Under the pieces are notes generated by a model. That model saw nothing but the letters and a program-made list of their open reading frames with translations. It ran no database searches and had not been told where the DNA came from. Position numbers and translations under genes: made by a program. From Paenibacillus sp. YYML68 (GTDB taxonomy: Bacteria; Bacillota; Bacilli; Paenibacillales; NBRC-103111), in the NCBI RefSeq assembly GCF_027923405.1, contig NZ_BQYI01000001.1, forward strand, positions 3,822,501 to 3,886,500: a stretch of DNA of 64,000 nucleotides, in the 5' to 3' direction. Below, piece after piece: positions 46,828 to 54,521 of this stretch. Positions within the stretch are counted from its first letter, which is position 1, and each line of letters opens with the position of its first letter.

Positions 46828-48063
46828 TTAAGCACCCACGCTATCGATGGAGTTGGTCTTCACCTTACCGCCCTCACCGATCCAAGTCTTCTTCCACTGC
46901 GTCTGCACAATCGCCATGATCACAATGCAGCTGACTGCAATTGCAGCAAGAATGAGGAAGCCTGGTGTGAAGGAGCCTGTGGACAGCTTCAGGTTACCGA
47001 GAATTTTCGGAAGGAAGAAGCCACCAAGACCGCCTGCCGCACCGACAATACCAGTTATAATACCCACCTCTTGACTGAAGCGCTGCGGCACGAGCTGGAA
47101 CACCGCTCCATTACCCATACCCATACCCATCATCGCAACGAACAGAAGTCCTGTCGTGACCCATAGAGCTGGAAGTGTTGCTGTGATGGCGAGCATCAGA
47201 CCTATGACTCCGTACAAAATCATGAGCATCCGGATGCCACCCATACGGTCAGACAAGTAGCCGCCGATCGGTCGGAACAAGGAGCCGGCAATAATACAGA
47301 TCGTGGCGAAATCCGCGGCCATGACCGGGCTAAGACCGTACTCGGTGTTATAGAAGATCGTCAAGTAGTTCGCCATACCCGAGAAGCCGCCGAACGTGAC
47401 CATGTAGAACAGACAGAACAGCCAAGTATCCTTCTGGGCAAGCACGCGGCCGTAATCCTTCAGCTTCAGCGGAGCTGGCTGATTCGGAGAGTCCTTGGCC
47501 GTGAACAGGAAGATGAAGAATACGATGACAAGCGGAATAAGAGCAAGACCGAATACGATGTGCCAGTCTCCGTAATGCTGGGCAAGACGATTGGCGAATA
47601 GTGTACTGAAGATCGTACCGCTGTTACCTGCGCCTGCAATACCGAGCGCAAGACCTTGATACTGCGGCGGATACCAGCGGCTAGCGAGCGGCAGAGCTGC
47701 AGCGAAGCTGGCGCCTGCTATTCCGAGCATCAGTGCGACGAAATACATATCCGTTAAGGAGTTCGCGAACTTCCAGCCATATACGAGTGGAATGACGGTC
47801 AGGATCATACCGACGATCCCGGTCTTCTTCGGTCCGATCCGGTCCGTCAAGTAGCCGAGCACAAGACGTAGAATCGAACCACCGAGAGCCGGGAGTGCAA
47901 CCAGACTCGCCTTCTCCGCTGCGTTCAGGTTGTAGTCACTCGCGATCAATACGGCAAGAGGCCCGAGCAGCACCCATAGCATGAAGCTGACATCAAAATA
48001 GAGGAACGAGCTCATTAATGAACCTTTGTGTCCGCTTTGCAAAAAACTTTTCCGATCGACCAT
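46828..48063 (-). CDS. narK: NarK-type nitrate/nitrite MFS transporter
   Basis: Major facilitator protein of 411 residues and 12 predicted membrane segments. The family motifs of nitrate/nitrite porters are visible: GxxxG-rich segments GIAGASFAAALPLASRWYPP near 115-135 and GIAGAGNSGTIFSTLFANR near 140-160, and GMGMGNGAVFQLVPQRF near 320, with the following TGIVGAAGGLGGFFLP. It imports nitrate or exports nitrite. No nitrate or nitrite reductase gene is in this window. It has a strong promoter and a 300-nt leader with a probable ANTAR target. GGAGAGGG precedes the ATG. Confidence 0.93.
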   Translation of the reverse strand: MVDRKSFLQSGHKGSLMSSFLYFDVSFMLWVLLGPLAVLIASDYNLNAAEKASLVALPALGGSILRLVLGYLTDRIGPKKTGIVGMILTVIPLVYGWKFANSLTDMYFVALMLGIAGASFAAALPLASRWYPPQYQGLALGIAGAGNSGTIFSTLFANRLAQHYGDWHIVFGLALIPLVIVFFIFLFTAKDSPNQPAPLKLKDYGRVLAQKDTWLFCLFYMVTFGGFSGMANYLTIFYNTEYGLSPVMAADFATICIIAGSLFRPIGGYLSDRMGGIRMLMILYGVIGLMLAITATLPALWVTTGLLFVAMMGMGMGNGAVFQLVPQRFSQEVGIITGIVGAAGGLGGFFLPKILGNLKLSTGSFTPGFLILAAIAVSCIVIMAIVQTQWKKTWIGEGGKVKTNSIDSVGA

Positions 48064-48146
48064 GTTTACCCTCTCCTTTGTTGAATTCCTGTCCGGTATC
48101 TCTACTTTTCCTTATTGTCCCCCGAACCGCACCGGAACATAAACGA

Positions 48147-48201
48147 AGGCCGACGAACAACACCCGTACAATCGGGCGTAAGCTCATCGGCCTCATTGCC
48201 G
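48147..48201 (-). ncRNA. Dual-hexaloop ANTAR-target RNA with overlapping terminator in the narK leader
   Basis: On the minus strand, hairpin P1 is CGGC-AATGAG-GCCG (48201-48188). After an 8-nt linker, hairpin P2 is ACGCCCG-ATTGTA-CGGGTGT (48179-48160). Both loops are hexanucleotides with A at position 1 and G at position 4, the defining feature of ANTAR-protein targets. A competing terminator-like hairpin pairs AGGCCGATGAG (48193-48183) with TTCGTCGGCCT (48157-48147), uses the 3' arm of P1, and encloses P2; it is followed by TCGTTTATGTT. So P1 and the terminator cannot form together. The ANTAR regulator is encoded divergently 350 bp away. Inference: ANTAR binding holds P1-P2 and allows readthrough into narK. 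Confidence 0.8.
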
Positions 48202-48371
48202 CAGGCGAACCACCCAGTTGTGGCTCTGCCTGTTCGTTTGCTGTACCTTGCGGGAAGGGAGAACATGAAGCTCATCCTTCAATGCTCTAATTGAGCCTGG
48301 GATGAAGCGAACTGCCTTTGCCTATCCGCCGACACACCATTGTGCCGTGATCGCGTAAGGCTTATATCGTT

Positions 48372-48400
48372 ATTATATGCATGAGATAAGTTCATGTCAA
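48372..48400 (-). promoter_or_regulatory. Consensus sigma-A promoter of narK
   Basis: On the minus strand TTGACA (48400-48395) and TATAAT (48377-48372) with exactly 17 nt between: a full consensus promoter. The start is near 48365, leaving a leader of about 300 nt before the narK ATG at 48063. A promoter this strong fits a gene controlled mainly after initiation, by antitermination. Confidence 0.88.
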
Positions 48401-48403
48401 TAA

Positions 48404-48520
48404 ACTTAACATAAATTTGTGAAACTTATTTTTTTCATATTTCTAGCGCCGATTTTATGTTATATTCTCTTTATGGAAATACGATCTCACCAAAAACTTC
48501 ACATGTACTTAACATAAATT
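48404..48520. repeat. Repeated TTAACATAAAT elements in the narK/ANTAR intergenic region
   Basis: The 14-mer ACTTAACATAAATT occurs at 48404-48417, directly upstream of the narK -35, and again at 48507-48520, directly upstream of the ANTAR gene binding site. A related inverted form, TTTATGTTA, is at 48454-48462. Spacing and position suggest a shared regulator site, but the region is AT-rich and no known consensus was matched. Confidence 0.4.
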
Positions 48521-48542
48521 GCAACTGCATGGGAGGGTCGAT

Positions 48543-49163
48543 ATGTTAAAGTCATTTGCTCTCATTCATATGCCTTCACCGACAGCAGGCACAAGCGGCC
48601 GCCTCCCAGCATCGGAAGCTGCCCCTGAAGCGAGACTTCAAGATCTAGGAATGACTGTTCATTCCATCACATCACAGAAGGAACTCTCCTCGACCGCTGT
48701 CTATTACGACGCCGCCCTGCTCGCCGTGTCCCCAGACCACGTTGCCTCGTGGTGTGGCCGTATCGAATCGGTACGCTCGGTGCCTATATTTTGGTGGTGC
48801 AATGGCTATACGTTCCCGAATCATGAATGCACCCTTGATCCCGCTATAGACGGCTTATTAGGAGGTGCGATGAGCGATCTCGAGCTTCATTGCGCCATGC
48901 TGCTCGGCATGAACCATTATTTCCAGCGGACCGAATGGCGGCAGGAGCGCGAGCAGCTACTCGCGAAGCTAGAGGAACGCAAGTGGATCGATCAGGCGAA
49001 GCGCATTATCAGTGAGATCAAGAAAATATCAGAGGCCGAAGCCTATGATTTTCTCAGAAAGCAAGCTATGAACGAGCGCAAGCGGCTCGTCGATGTCGCA
49101 ACCTCGATCGTGAAGGTGTATCAACTGCTGCAGGATGAAAACAAAGGAGGTCGAAGACGATGA
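48543..49163 (+). CDS. ANTAR-domain antitermination regulator
   Basis: A 206-residue protein. The last about 65 residues are an ANTAR RNA-binding domain: EERKWIDQAKRIISEIKKIS, then EAEAYDFLRKQAMNERKRL and VDVATSIVKVYQLL, matching the family pattern of conserved Ala, Lys, Ala, Leu, Arg and Met. The N-terminal half (about 1-125) resembles a receiver but has no recognisable phospho-acceptor Asp and no kinase is nearby, so it is a pseudo-receiver as in AmiR and NasT. ATG 48543 follows GGGAGGG; the upstream TTG at 48519 lacks a site. It overlaps the next gene by 4 nt. A narK leader target is likely. Confidence 0.9.
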   Translation: MLKSFALIHMPSPTAGTSGRLPASEAAPEARLQDLGMTVHSITSQKELSSTAVYYDAALLAVSPDHVASWCGRIESVRSVPIFWWCNGYTFPNHECTLDPAIDGLLGGAMSDLELHCAMLLGMNHYFQRTEWRQEREQLLAKLEERKWIDQAKRIISEIKKISEAEAYDFLRKQAMNERKRLVDVATSIVKVYQLLQDENKGGRRR

Positions 49164-50191
49164 TCGCTCTCCTCAGGGAAATTGGCCGCGGCAAGCGCGG
49201 CTCGAGAGATCTTACTTATGAAGAAGCGCTGCGAGGAGCGCTCTCTATATTAGAAGGAGAAGCGACCACCGCACAGACAGCAGCCTTCCTCATGGCTCAG
49301 AGGATGAAGATGGAATCCACCGATGAGCTGCGCGCCTTCGTAGATGCGCTGCGCAGCCGCTGCACCGTGTTCCCGATAGCAGATGGCATCGATTGCGCTG
49401 GACCGTACGACGGCAGGGTGCGTACGTTCATCGCCACCGTGCCGACCGCCTTCGTGCTGGCCGCCTGCGGCTTGCCAGTGACGCTGCATGGCAGCCCGAG
49501 TCTGCCGCCCAAGCGCGGCATCGCGGTGAGCGACGTGCTAGAGGCGCTAGGCGCACCCGTAGAGCGGCTAACCTATACAGCACTTACCGAAGCCGCCGTA
49601 CAGTCCGGCTTCATATATGTGCCTACCGAGCAATGGTGTCCACCGCTCGGGCGACTTCGCGCTGTGCGGGAGGAGCTAGGCATGCGAACGATCTTCAACA
49701 CCGCAGAGAAGCTACTACGCCCTACCGATGCGTCTGCCATGGCCGTCGGCGTCTTCCATGGCACCGTCTTCGAGCGAATGAGCGAGCTGCTATTGGCGCT
49801 CGGCGTGCAGGACGGCATCGTCGTCCAAGGATTAGAAGGCTCTGAGGATATCGGAGCGCACCAACGAACAAGAGCTTACCGACTTCGTGACGGGCAAGCC
49901 GAGCTGTTCATTATCGATCCGGACATGTATGAGCTGCAGAGTGAAATGATCGAGCGCATATGGACGCCAGAGCAGCAGGCAGAAGCGTCGATGTCAGTAT
50001 TAACAGGCGATGCCGAGCTCGGCCTCCTGAACCCGGTGCTGCTGAACAGCGCCGTACGCCTCTGGGTTAGCCACCGCGCTGGCTCGATCGAGGAAGGCAT
50101 CTACATGGCCCGCCATGCCATCGAGCAAGGAGAAGCGCTGCTTGCCTACAAGCGCTGGCTCAGCGCCGTTCTGTCCCGCACGACGAGCTAG
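49160..50191 (+). CDS. TrpD2/YbiB-like protein (anthranilate phosphoribosyltransferase fold)
   Basis: A 343-residue protein of the glycosyltransferase-family 3 / TrpD fold. The N-terminal helical domain (YEEALRGALSILEGEATTAQTAAFLMAQRMK) is typical. The glycine-rich PRPP loop of true TrpD (GTGGD...) is replaced by CAGPYDGRVRTFIATVPTA, and GLPVTLHG is kept, as in the TrpD2/YbiB group, which binds nucleic acid or nucleotides and lacks anthranilate transferase activity. It overlaps the ANTAR gene (ATGA), so the two proteins are made together. There is no tryptophan operon here. Its role with the ANTAR protein is an inference. Confidence 0.82.
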   Translation: MIALLREIGRGKRGSRDLTYEEALRGALSILEGEATTAQTAAFLMAQRMKMESTDELRAFVDALRSRCTVFPIADGIDCAGPYDGRVRTFIATVPTAFVLAACGLPVTLHGSPSLPPKRGIAVSDVLEALGAPVERLTYTALTEAAVQSGFIYVPTEQWCPPLGRLRAVREELGMRTIFNTAEKLLRPTDASAMAVGVFHGTVFERMSELLLALGVQDGIVVQGLEGSEDIGAHQRTRAYRLRDGQAELFIIDPDMYELQSEMIERIWTPEQQAEASMSVLTGDAELGLLNPVLLNSAVRLWVSHRAGSIEEGIYMARHAIEQGEALLAYKRWLSAVLSRTTS

Positions 50192-50297
50192 CAGCGCGGA
50201 AGCTGGAGCTGACTTAGCTTCATTGCGGCATTGCTGCTCCAGAAACCGAAGCATCACCTTACCCACCGCGATACTCCCCCGCACCGCCATCCTCAAC

Positions 50298-50339
50298 AAA
50301 AGCCATACCTGCAGGCCGCTTGGCCGAGGTATGGCTTTT
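50298..50339. terminator. Bidirectional terminator between the TrpD2-like gene and rodA
   Basis: AAAAGCCATACCT (50298-50310) and AGGTATGGCTTTT (50327-50339) form a 13-bp stem with an A run before and a T run after. It separates the convergent accessory and core genes and marks the right edge of the accessory block. Confidence 0.92.
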
Positions 50340-50365
50340 GCTTATTTCATAACGAGAGCTTCATG

Positions 50366-51520
50366 TCATTCCTCTTCCAGCAGCTTATCGTCATGCATCC
50401 GTATACTCATCACGAGCCCCATCGCCACCATATTAATGAGCAGCGACGTACCGCCATAGCTAATGAACGGGAGCGTAATGCCCGTCAATGGCATAAGCCC
50501 GATCATCATTCCGACGTTCTGGAAGATCTGGAAGACGAGCATCGATACGATGCCTATAATGATGAAGGAGCCCGCGTAATTGTTGCAATAGATCGAGATC
50601 AAGATCATGCGATAGATCAGCACAAAGTACATGAGCAGCAGAACCGAAGCCCCAACGAAGCCGAATTCTTCTCCTACTACGACGAATATCGAATCGGTAT
50701 AGGTCACGGGAATAAAATTACTGTGAATCGACGATCCATTCAAGTATCCTTCACCAGTTAGTGAACCGGAGCCGATGGCCCGGATCGCGTTCTCGACATG
50801 ATACGTGCTGTCCTTATCTGCTGTATCCGGATTGACGTACGTATTGATTCGATCCATCCAGTGCGTCGGGATCTCCTTCGCCTTCAAGTATTCCTTCACA
50901 GGCTCATGGTACAGCTTGAATAAGTAGATGAACAAGTAGGCACAGCCCGCGAATATCGCCGCTCCTGCCGCCGCATAGATCATTCGGATGTTACCAATCC
51001 AATACATGCCGAGCAGAATAACGCCGAGAATAATCGCATTACCGAAATCCGGCTGAATGACGACAAGACCGATCGGAATCATTGCAAGCAAGCCGACCGG
51101 GACGACATCCTGCAGCAGCTCGAGAGGCTCCCCCTTACGTCGTGCCATGAACGCTGCTAGGGTGAGAATCAATATAATTTTCATCAGCTCTACGGGCTGA
51201 AAATCGAGTCCGAAGGGCAAGCCCCTGAACCAGCCGCGCGCACCGTTAATTTTGGGAGCATAGAGATAGACTGCAACAAGCAGTATAACCCCGACGCCGT
51301 ACAAGTAATATGTCAGCTTAAGCAATACCCTGTAATCGAAGGCGGCCGTCACCAAGAACGCGATGATCGCGATGACATAGATGATCCCCAGCTTCTTCGG
51401 ATCGAAGTTAAAGGTAACATCATTCAGCGTAGCACTGTACAAAAGCAATGTGCTGATTACCATGAAGGCAACCAGCAGCAGGACGATCAACGGATCAATT
51501 TTTTTAAATTTATGCAGCAC
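50366..51520 (-). CDS. rodA: Peptidoglycan glycosyltransferase RodA
   Basis: SEDS-family membrane protein of 384 residues with about ten membrane segments; polymerises glycan strands during cell elongation together with the MreBCD proteins encoded a few kb upstream. Motifs include GARGWFRGLPFGLDFQPVEL near 95-115, the large extracellular loop around residues 215-280 (IRAIGSGSLTGEGYLNGS), and TGITLPFISYGGTSLL near 355. RodA rather than FtsW or SpoVE is inferred from the min/mre context. The start is GTG at 51520. Confidence 0.9.
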   Translation of the reverse strand: MLHKFKKIDPLIVLLLVAFMVISTLLLYSATLNDVTFNFDPKKLGIIYVIAIIAFLVTAAFDYRVLLKLTYYLYGVGVILLVAVYLYAPKINGARGWFRGLPFGLDFQPVELMKIILILTLAAFMARRKGEPLELLQDVVPVGLLAMIPIGLVVIQPDFGNAIILGVILLGMYWIGNIRMIYAAAGAAIFAGCAYLFIYLFKLYHEPVKEYLKAKEIPTHWMDRINTYVNPDTADKDSTYHVENAIRAIGSGSLTGEGYLNGSSIHSNFIPVTYTDSIFVVVGEEFGFVGASVLLLMYFVLIYRMILISIYCNNYAGSFIIIGIVSMLVFQIFQNVGMMIGLMPLTGITLPFISYGGTSLLINMVAMGLVMSIRMHDDKLLEEE

Positions 51521-51527
51521 GGGGCAG

Positions 51528-52325
51528 TCATCCTATCCCGAAAAACTTTTTCATCTTATTCATTACCGATGAGCGATCGTCGAGCGGCATCAACGGCACT
51601 GAGTCGCCCAAGATGCGTCTTGCGATATTGCGATAAGCAATAGCGGCCCGCAGGTTCGGATTCATGACGACCGGCTCGCCTATGTTAGATGCCTTAATGA
51701 CACCTTCATCGTCCGGCACAATGCCGAGCAGGTCGATGGCAAGCACCGAGCAAATCTCGTCTATATCGAGCATCTCGCCCTTCTTGACCATGTTCGGACG
51801 AATCCGATTAATGATCAGCTTCGGCGCTTCTACGTTCGGCGACTTCTCGAGCAGACCAATGATGCGGTCGGCGTCGCGCACCGCGGCATTCTCCGGCGTC
51901 GTGACGACAATCGCCTTATCCGCTCCAGCGATCGCGTTCTTGAAGCCTTGCTCGATGCCCGCAGGACAATCAATAATGACGAACTCGAAGTCCCGCTTCA
52001 GGTCGAGCACAATTTGACGGACCGCCTCCGGCGAGATCGCATGCTTATCCTTCGTCTGCGCAGCTGGCAGCATATACAGCTCCTCGAAGCGCTTATCCTT
52101 GACTAGTGCCTGAGCAAGACGACAGCGCCCCTCCGCGACGTCGATCAAGTCATAAATAATTCGGTTTTCGAGACCCATGACGACATCCAGGTTGCGAAGA
52201 CCGATGTCGGTATCGACCATGACCACTTTTTTCCCCTGAAGCGCCAAGGCCGTTCCGATGTTGGCCGAGGTTGTCGTTTTGCCGACTCCGCCCTTGCCTG
52301 AAGTGATGACGATTGCCTCTCCCAT
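51528..52325 (-). CDS. minD: Septum site-determining ATPase MinD
   Basis: Membrane-associated ParA-type ATPase of 265 residues that, with MinC, blocks division at the poles. The deviant Walker A motif SGKGGVGKTTTSANIG starts at residue 9. Switch motifs VVMVDTDIGLRNLDVVMG and IIDCPAGIEQGFKNA follow, and the extreme C-terminus NKMKKFFGIG is the amphipathic membrane-targeting tail. It follows minC by 30 nt. In Firmicutes its polar partner would be MinJ/DivIVA; no minE was seen. Confidence 0.97.
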   Translation of the reverse strand: MGEAIVITSGKGGVGKTTTSANIGTALALQGKKVVMVDTDIGLRNLDVVMGLENRIIYDLIDVAEGRCRLAQALVKDKRFEELYMLPAAQTKDKHAISPEAVRQIVLDLKRDFEFVIIDCPAGIEQGFKNAIAGADKAIVVTTPENAAVRDADRIIGLLEKSPNVEAPKLIINRIRPNMVKKGEMLDIDEICSVLAIDLLGIVPDDEGVIKASNIGEPVVMNPNLRAAIAYRNIARRILGDSVPLMPLDDRSSVMNKMKKFFGIG

Positions 52326-52355
52326 AGGTCTTACCCCTTTGCATGAAAACTTGAA

Positions 52356-53021
52356 TTACAGCTTGTTGAGCAACGAAAGCTTATGCATATGATGGACCTT
52401 ATCGATCTCCATCTTGCCGTCCTTCACGTAGGCATATTCCATGTAAGCATCGAACGCCTCGCCAAGTTCCCACTCATCAGGAGGACGACTAATCACGCCT
52501 GCGATGCGAAGCTGCGTCGGGCGCAAACAAGATGCAGCAATGATGGCCTGCTCATCACCATCAGAGCCTGCATGGGCCATGCCGCGCAGAGCTCCCATAA
52601 TATAGATGCTGCCTGTACTGATAATCGTGCCGCCTGGATTAACGTCCCCGAGAAATAGCAGACTTCCTTCGTGAGCGAGTGTCTGTCCAGACCGAACGAT
52701 CCCCTTGACGACCTTCACTTCCTGCGAGTCCGAATCCGCCTTCTCGAAGGTCGGGTCCGACGACTCCATCGATTGAATAAGCAGGTTCCCCTTCTGGCCA
52801 ATAATGCGCCGTACCTGCTCCTTCTCCTCGGTGCTAATCGCCCGTTTACCAAGCTTAACATGCACATGTATGATAGGTCCGGTCAATATTTGCTGGTGCG
52901 TCTTCTCCAGCTTATGATGAAGCTCCTCAAGCACCTGAGAAAATTCGCATTCGTCGTCCAGCAAAAAGACAAGACCGTCTTTAACCCCTTTAATTGTGAC
53001 TCGATGTTTGGCTGCAGTCAT
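52356..53021 (-). CDS. minC: Septum site-determining protein MinC
   Basis: FtsZ polymerisation inhibitor of 221 residues. The N-terminal domain inhibits FtsZ; the C-terminal beta-helix domain (about 110-200, with VRSGQTLAHEGSLLFLGDVN and GGTIISTGSIYIMGALRGMAHAG) binds MinD. The signature of the C-terminal part is intact. The gene is 73 nt after mreD and followed by minD, the usual Bacillales order. Confidence 0.95.
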   Translation of the reverse strand: MTAAKHRVTIKGVKDGLVFLLDDECEFSQVLEELHHKLEKTHQQILTGPIIHVHVKLGKRAISTEEKEQVRRIIGQKGNLLIQSMESSDPTFEKADSDSQEVKVVKGIVRSGQTLAHEGSLLFLGDVNPGGTIISTGSIYIMGALRGMAHAGSDGDEQAIIAASCLRPTQLRIAGVISRPPDEWELGEAFDAYMEYAYVKDGKMEIDKVHHMHKLSLLNKL

Positions 53022-53094
53022 AAACGCTCTTACCTCCTAAGCCTATACAATTCGGCTTGGCTCAGTCGTTCTCCTGCATACCGATAAAATTTTC

Positions 53095-53640
53095 TCACTG
53101 CTCAGGCTCAGCGGGCTTGCCTGGCATTCCTTCGAGCAAACGGCGAGCCGGAACGTAGGCAGCAAGCGCAAGAAGCAAATTAATGAGCATGCTCGGCAGC
53201 ATGCGATGTAAAAACGCCCACTCAAAGGTAAGGTGCGTCACCCGGAACAGACGGTAAATGCCGAACAGAGTCGCGTCGTAAAATAAAAGTCCCCCGCCTA
53301 CGACAAGCATACTGATGACGATGCTGGAATATAAGCGTCCTTGCATAAGACCGGCCAAGTAGCCCGACAATCCCATTGCGAACGAAACAGGCCCCAGCAT
53401 CGGAGAGTACATAATGAAGTCGAATAACATACCGAAAATAAGTCCGTACATCAGCGCGATGTGCCGGTTGACATACAAGCCGATAAACAGCACGAGCACA
53501 AGCACAAGATGAGGATTAACCTCAATATTGGACTGCCAGCTTAGCGGTGTAATCCACGGCAGCATCGTCGTTTCCAGTAAAAAAAAGACAAACAAGAGGA
53601 GGCACAGCCGTCTATGATTCATCATCATGCTCATGCTCAC
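53095..53640 (-). CDS. mreD: Rod shape-determining protein MreD
   Basis: Small membrane protein of 181 residues with about five membrane segments, the membrane anchor of the elongasome. HRRLCLLLFVFFLLETTMLPW starts the first segment. The annotated start is a GTG at 53640 that overlaps the mreC stop by 4 nt, though an ATG two codons further (53634) is equally possible. Divergence in sequence is typical of MreD; the call rests on order and topology. Confidence 0.92.
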   Translation of the reverse strand: MSMSMMMNHRRLCLLLFVFFLLETTMLPWITPLSWQSNIEVNPHLVLVLVLFIGLYVNRHIALMYGLIFGMLFDFIMYSPMLGPVSFAMGLSGYLAGLMQGRLYSSIVISMLVVGGGLLFYDATLFGIYRLFRVTHLTFEWAFLHRMLPSMLINLLLALAAYVPARRLLEGMPGKPAEPEQ

Positions 53641-54494
53641 CTCAGCTCCGGCACTTCAACGACAAATACCTCGCGCAGGTGATTAAACGAAGCGAACGGC
53701 TCGATCGTCGCCACGTGCGTGATGCCGAATTCACCTTCGTATCGGTCGACGACCTTCCCAACCTCAATCCCTCTCGGGAATACGAGACCTTTACCCGATG
53801 TGATAACCGTATCCCCCACCTGAAGCGGGTCGTTCGGGTCTATTTTCGTCATGACGAGCATGCGCGCCTCAGGGTCGTATTTCTCAATTAATCCGAACGA
53901 CTCGTTCTCCTTCGTCTTAACTGTAACCGAGATCGCCTTGGAGTCCATCGCTGCCTTATCGTCTACCCCTGTCAGCAGCTGCACGACGGAATAGAAGCCA
54001 GATACGGCTGTCACTCTTCCGATCAACCCTTCAACGGACATGACAGCCATATTCGGACGTATTCCATCCTTCTCTCCCAAGTTCACGGTAATCGTTTTGC
54101 CCGGCTGATCGAACGAGATGACCTCGGCGATGCGGAAGCGGTATTGGTTCATCTGCTTCTGCCGCTCGGTGAAGCCGAGCGCATCCTGCAGCCGCTGATT
54201 TTGCAGCTCGAGGTCGTTCAGTCTCGTCGTATCGCGGGCGTAACGGGTCAGCGTCTCGCGCAGCACCTTGTTCTCCTCATAAATCGTGTACAGCTGCCCC
54301 ACATCCTGAAAATATTCCGCGATCGCTCCGACCGGCTTATAGATCAAGCCCTGAGTGAACGCCACCGTATCCTTCATAACCTTCTCCGGAAACGTGCCGT
54401 ACGCTCTCTTCCCAAAGGTAAGACCCATCAGGGCGATGAAGCAAATAAGCCCCAGCATCAATATAAGCAGTCTTTTGTTCCCCAATAGCTTCAC
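53637..54494 (-). CDS. mreC: Rod shape-determining protein MreC
   Basis: A 285-residue protein: short cytoplasmic start, one membrane segment (about 9-26), an extracytoplasmic coiled coil (about 62-100, YEENKVLRETLTRYARDTTR) and two beta domains with the family motif GEKDGIRPNMAVMSVEGLIGRV near 145. It links MreB to the wall synthesis enzymes. It lies between mreB (27 nt) and mreD (overlap). Confidence 0.95.
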   Translation of the reverse strand: MKLLGNKRLLILMLGLICFIALMGLTFGKRAYGTFPEKVMKDTVAFTQGLIYKPVGAIAEYFQDVGQLYTIYEENKVLRETLTRYARDTTRLNDLELQNQRLQDALGFTERQKQMNQYRFRIAEVISFDQPGKTITVNLGEKDGIRPNMAVMSVEGLIGRVTAVSGFYSVVQLLTGVDDKAAMDSKAISVTVKTKENESFGLIEKYDPEARMLVMTKIDPNDPLQVGDTVITSGKGLVFPRGIEVGKVVDRYEGEFGITHVATIEPFASFNHLREVFVVEVPELR

Positions 54495-54521
54495 GGCTTA
54501 CACCTTCCAACCTTGCACGTA

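Noticed and set aside
49160..50191. A functional anthranilate phosphoribosyltransferase (TrpD)
   Set aside because: The PRPP-binding GTGGD loop is replaced and there is no trp operon context, so the TrpD2/YbiB group fits better.
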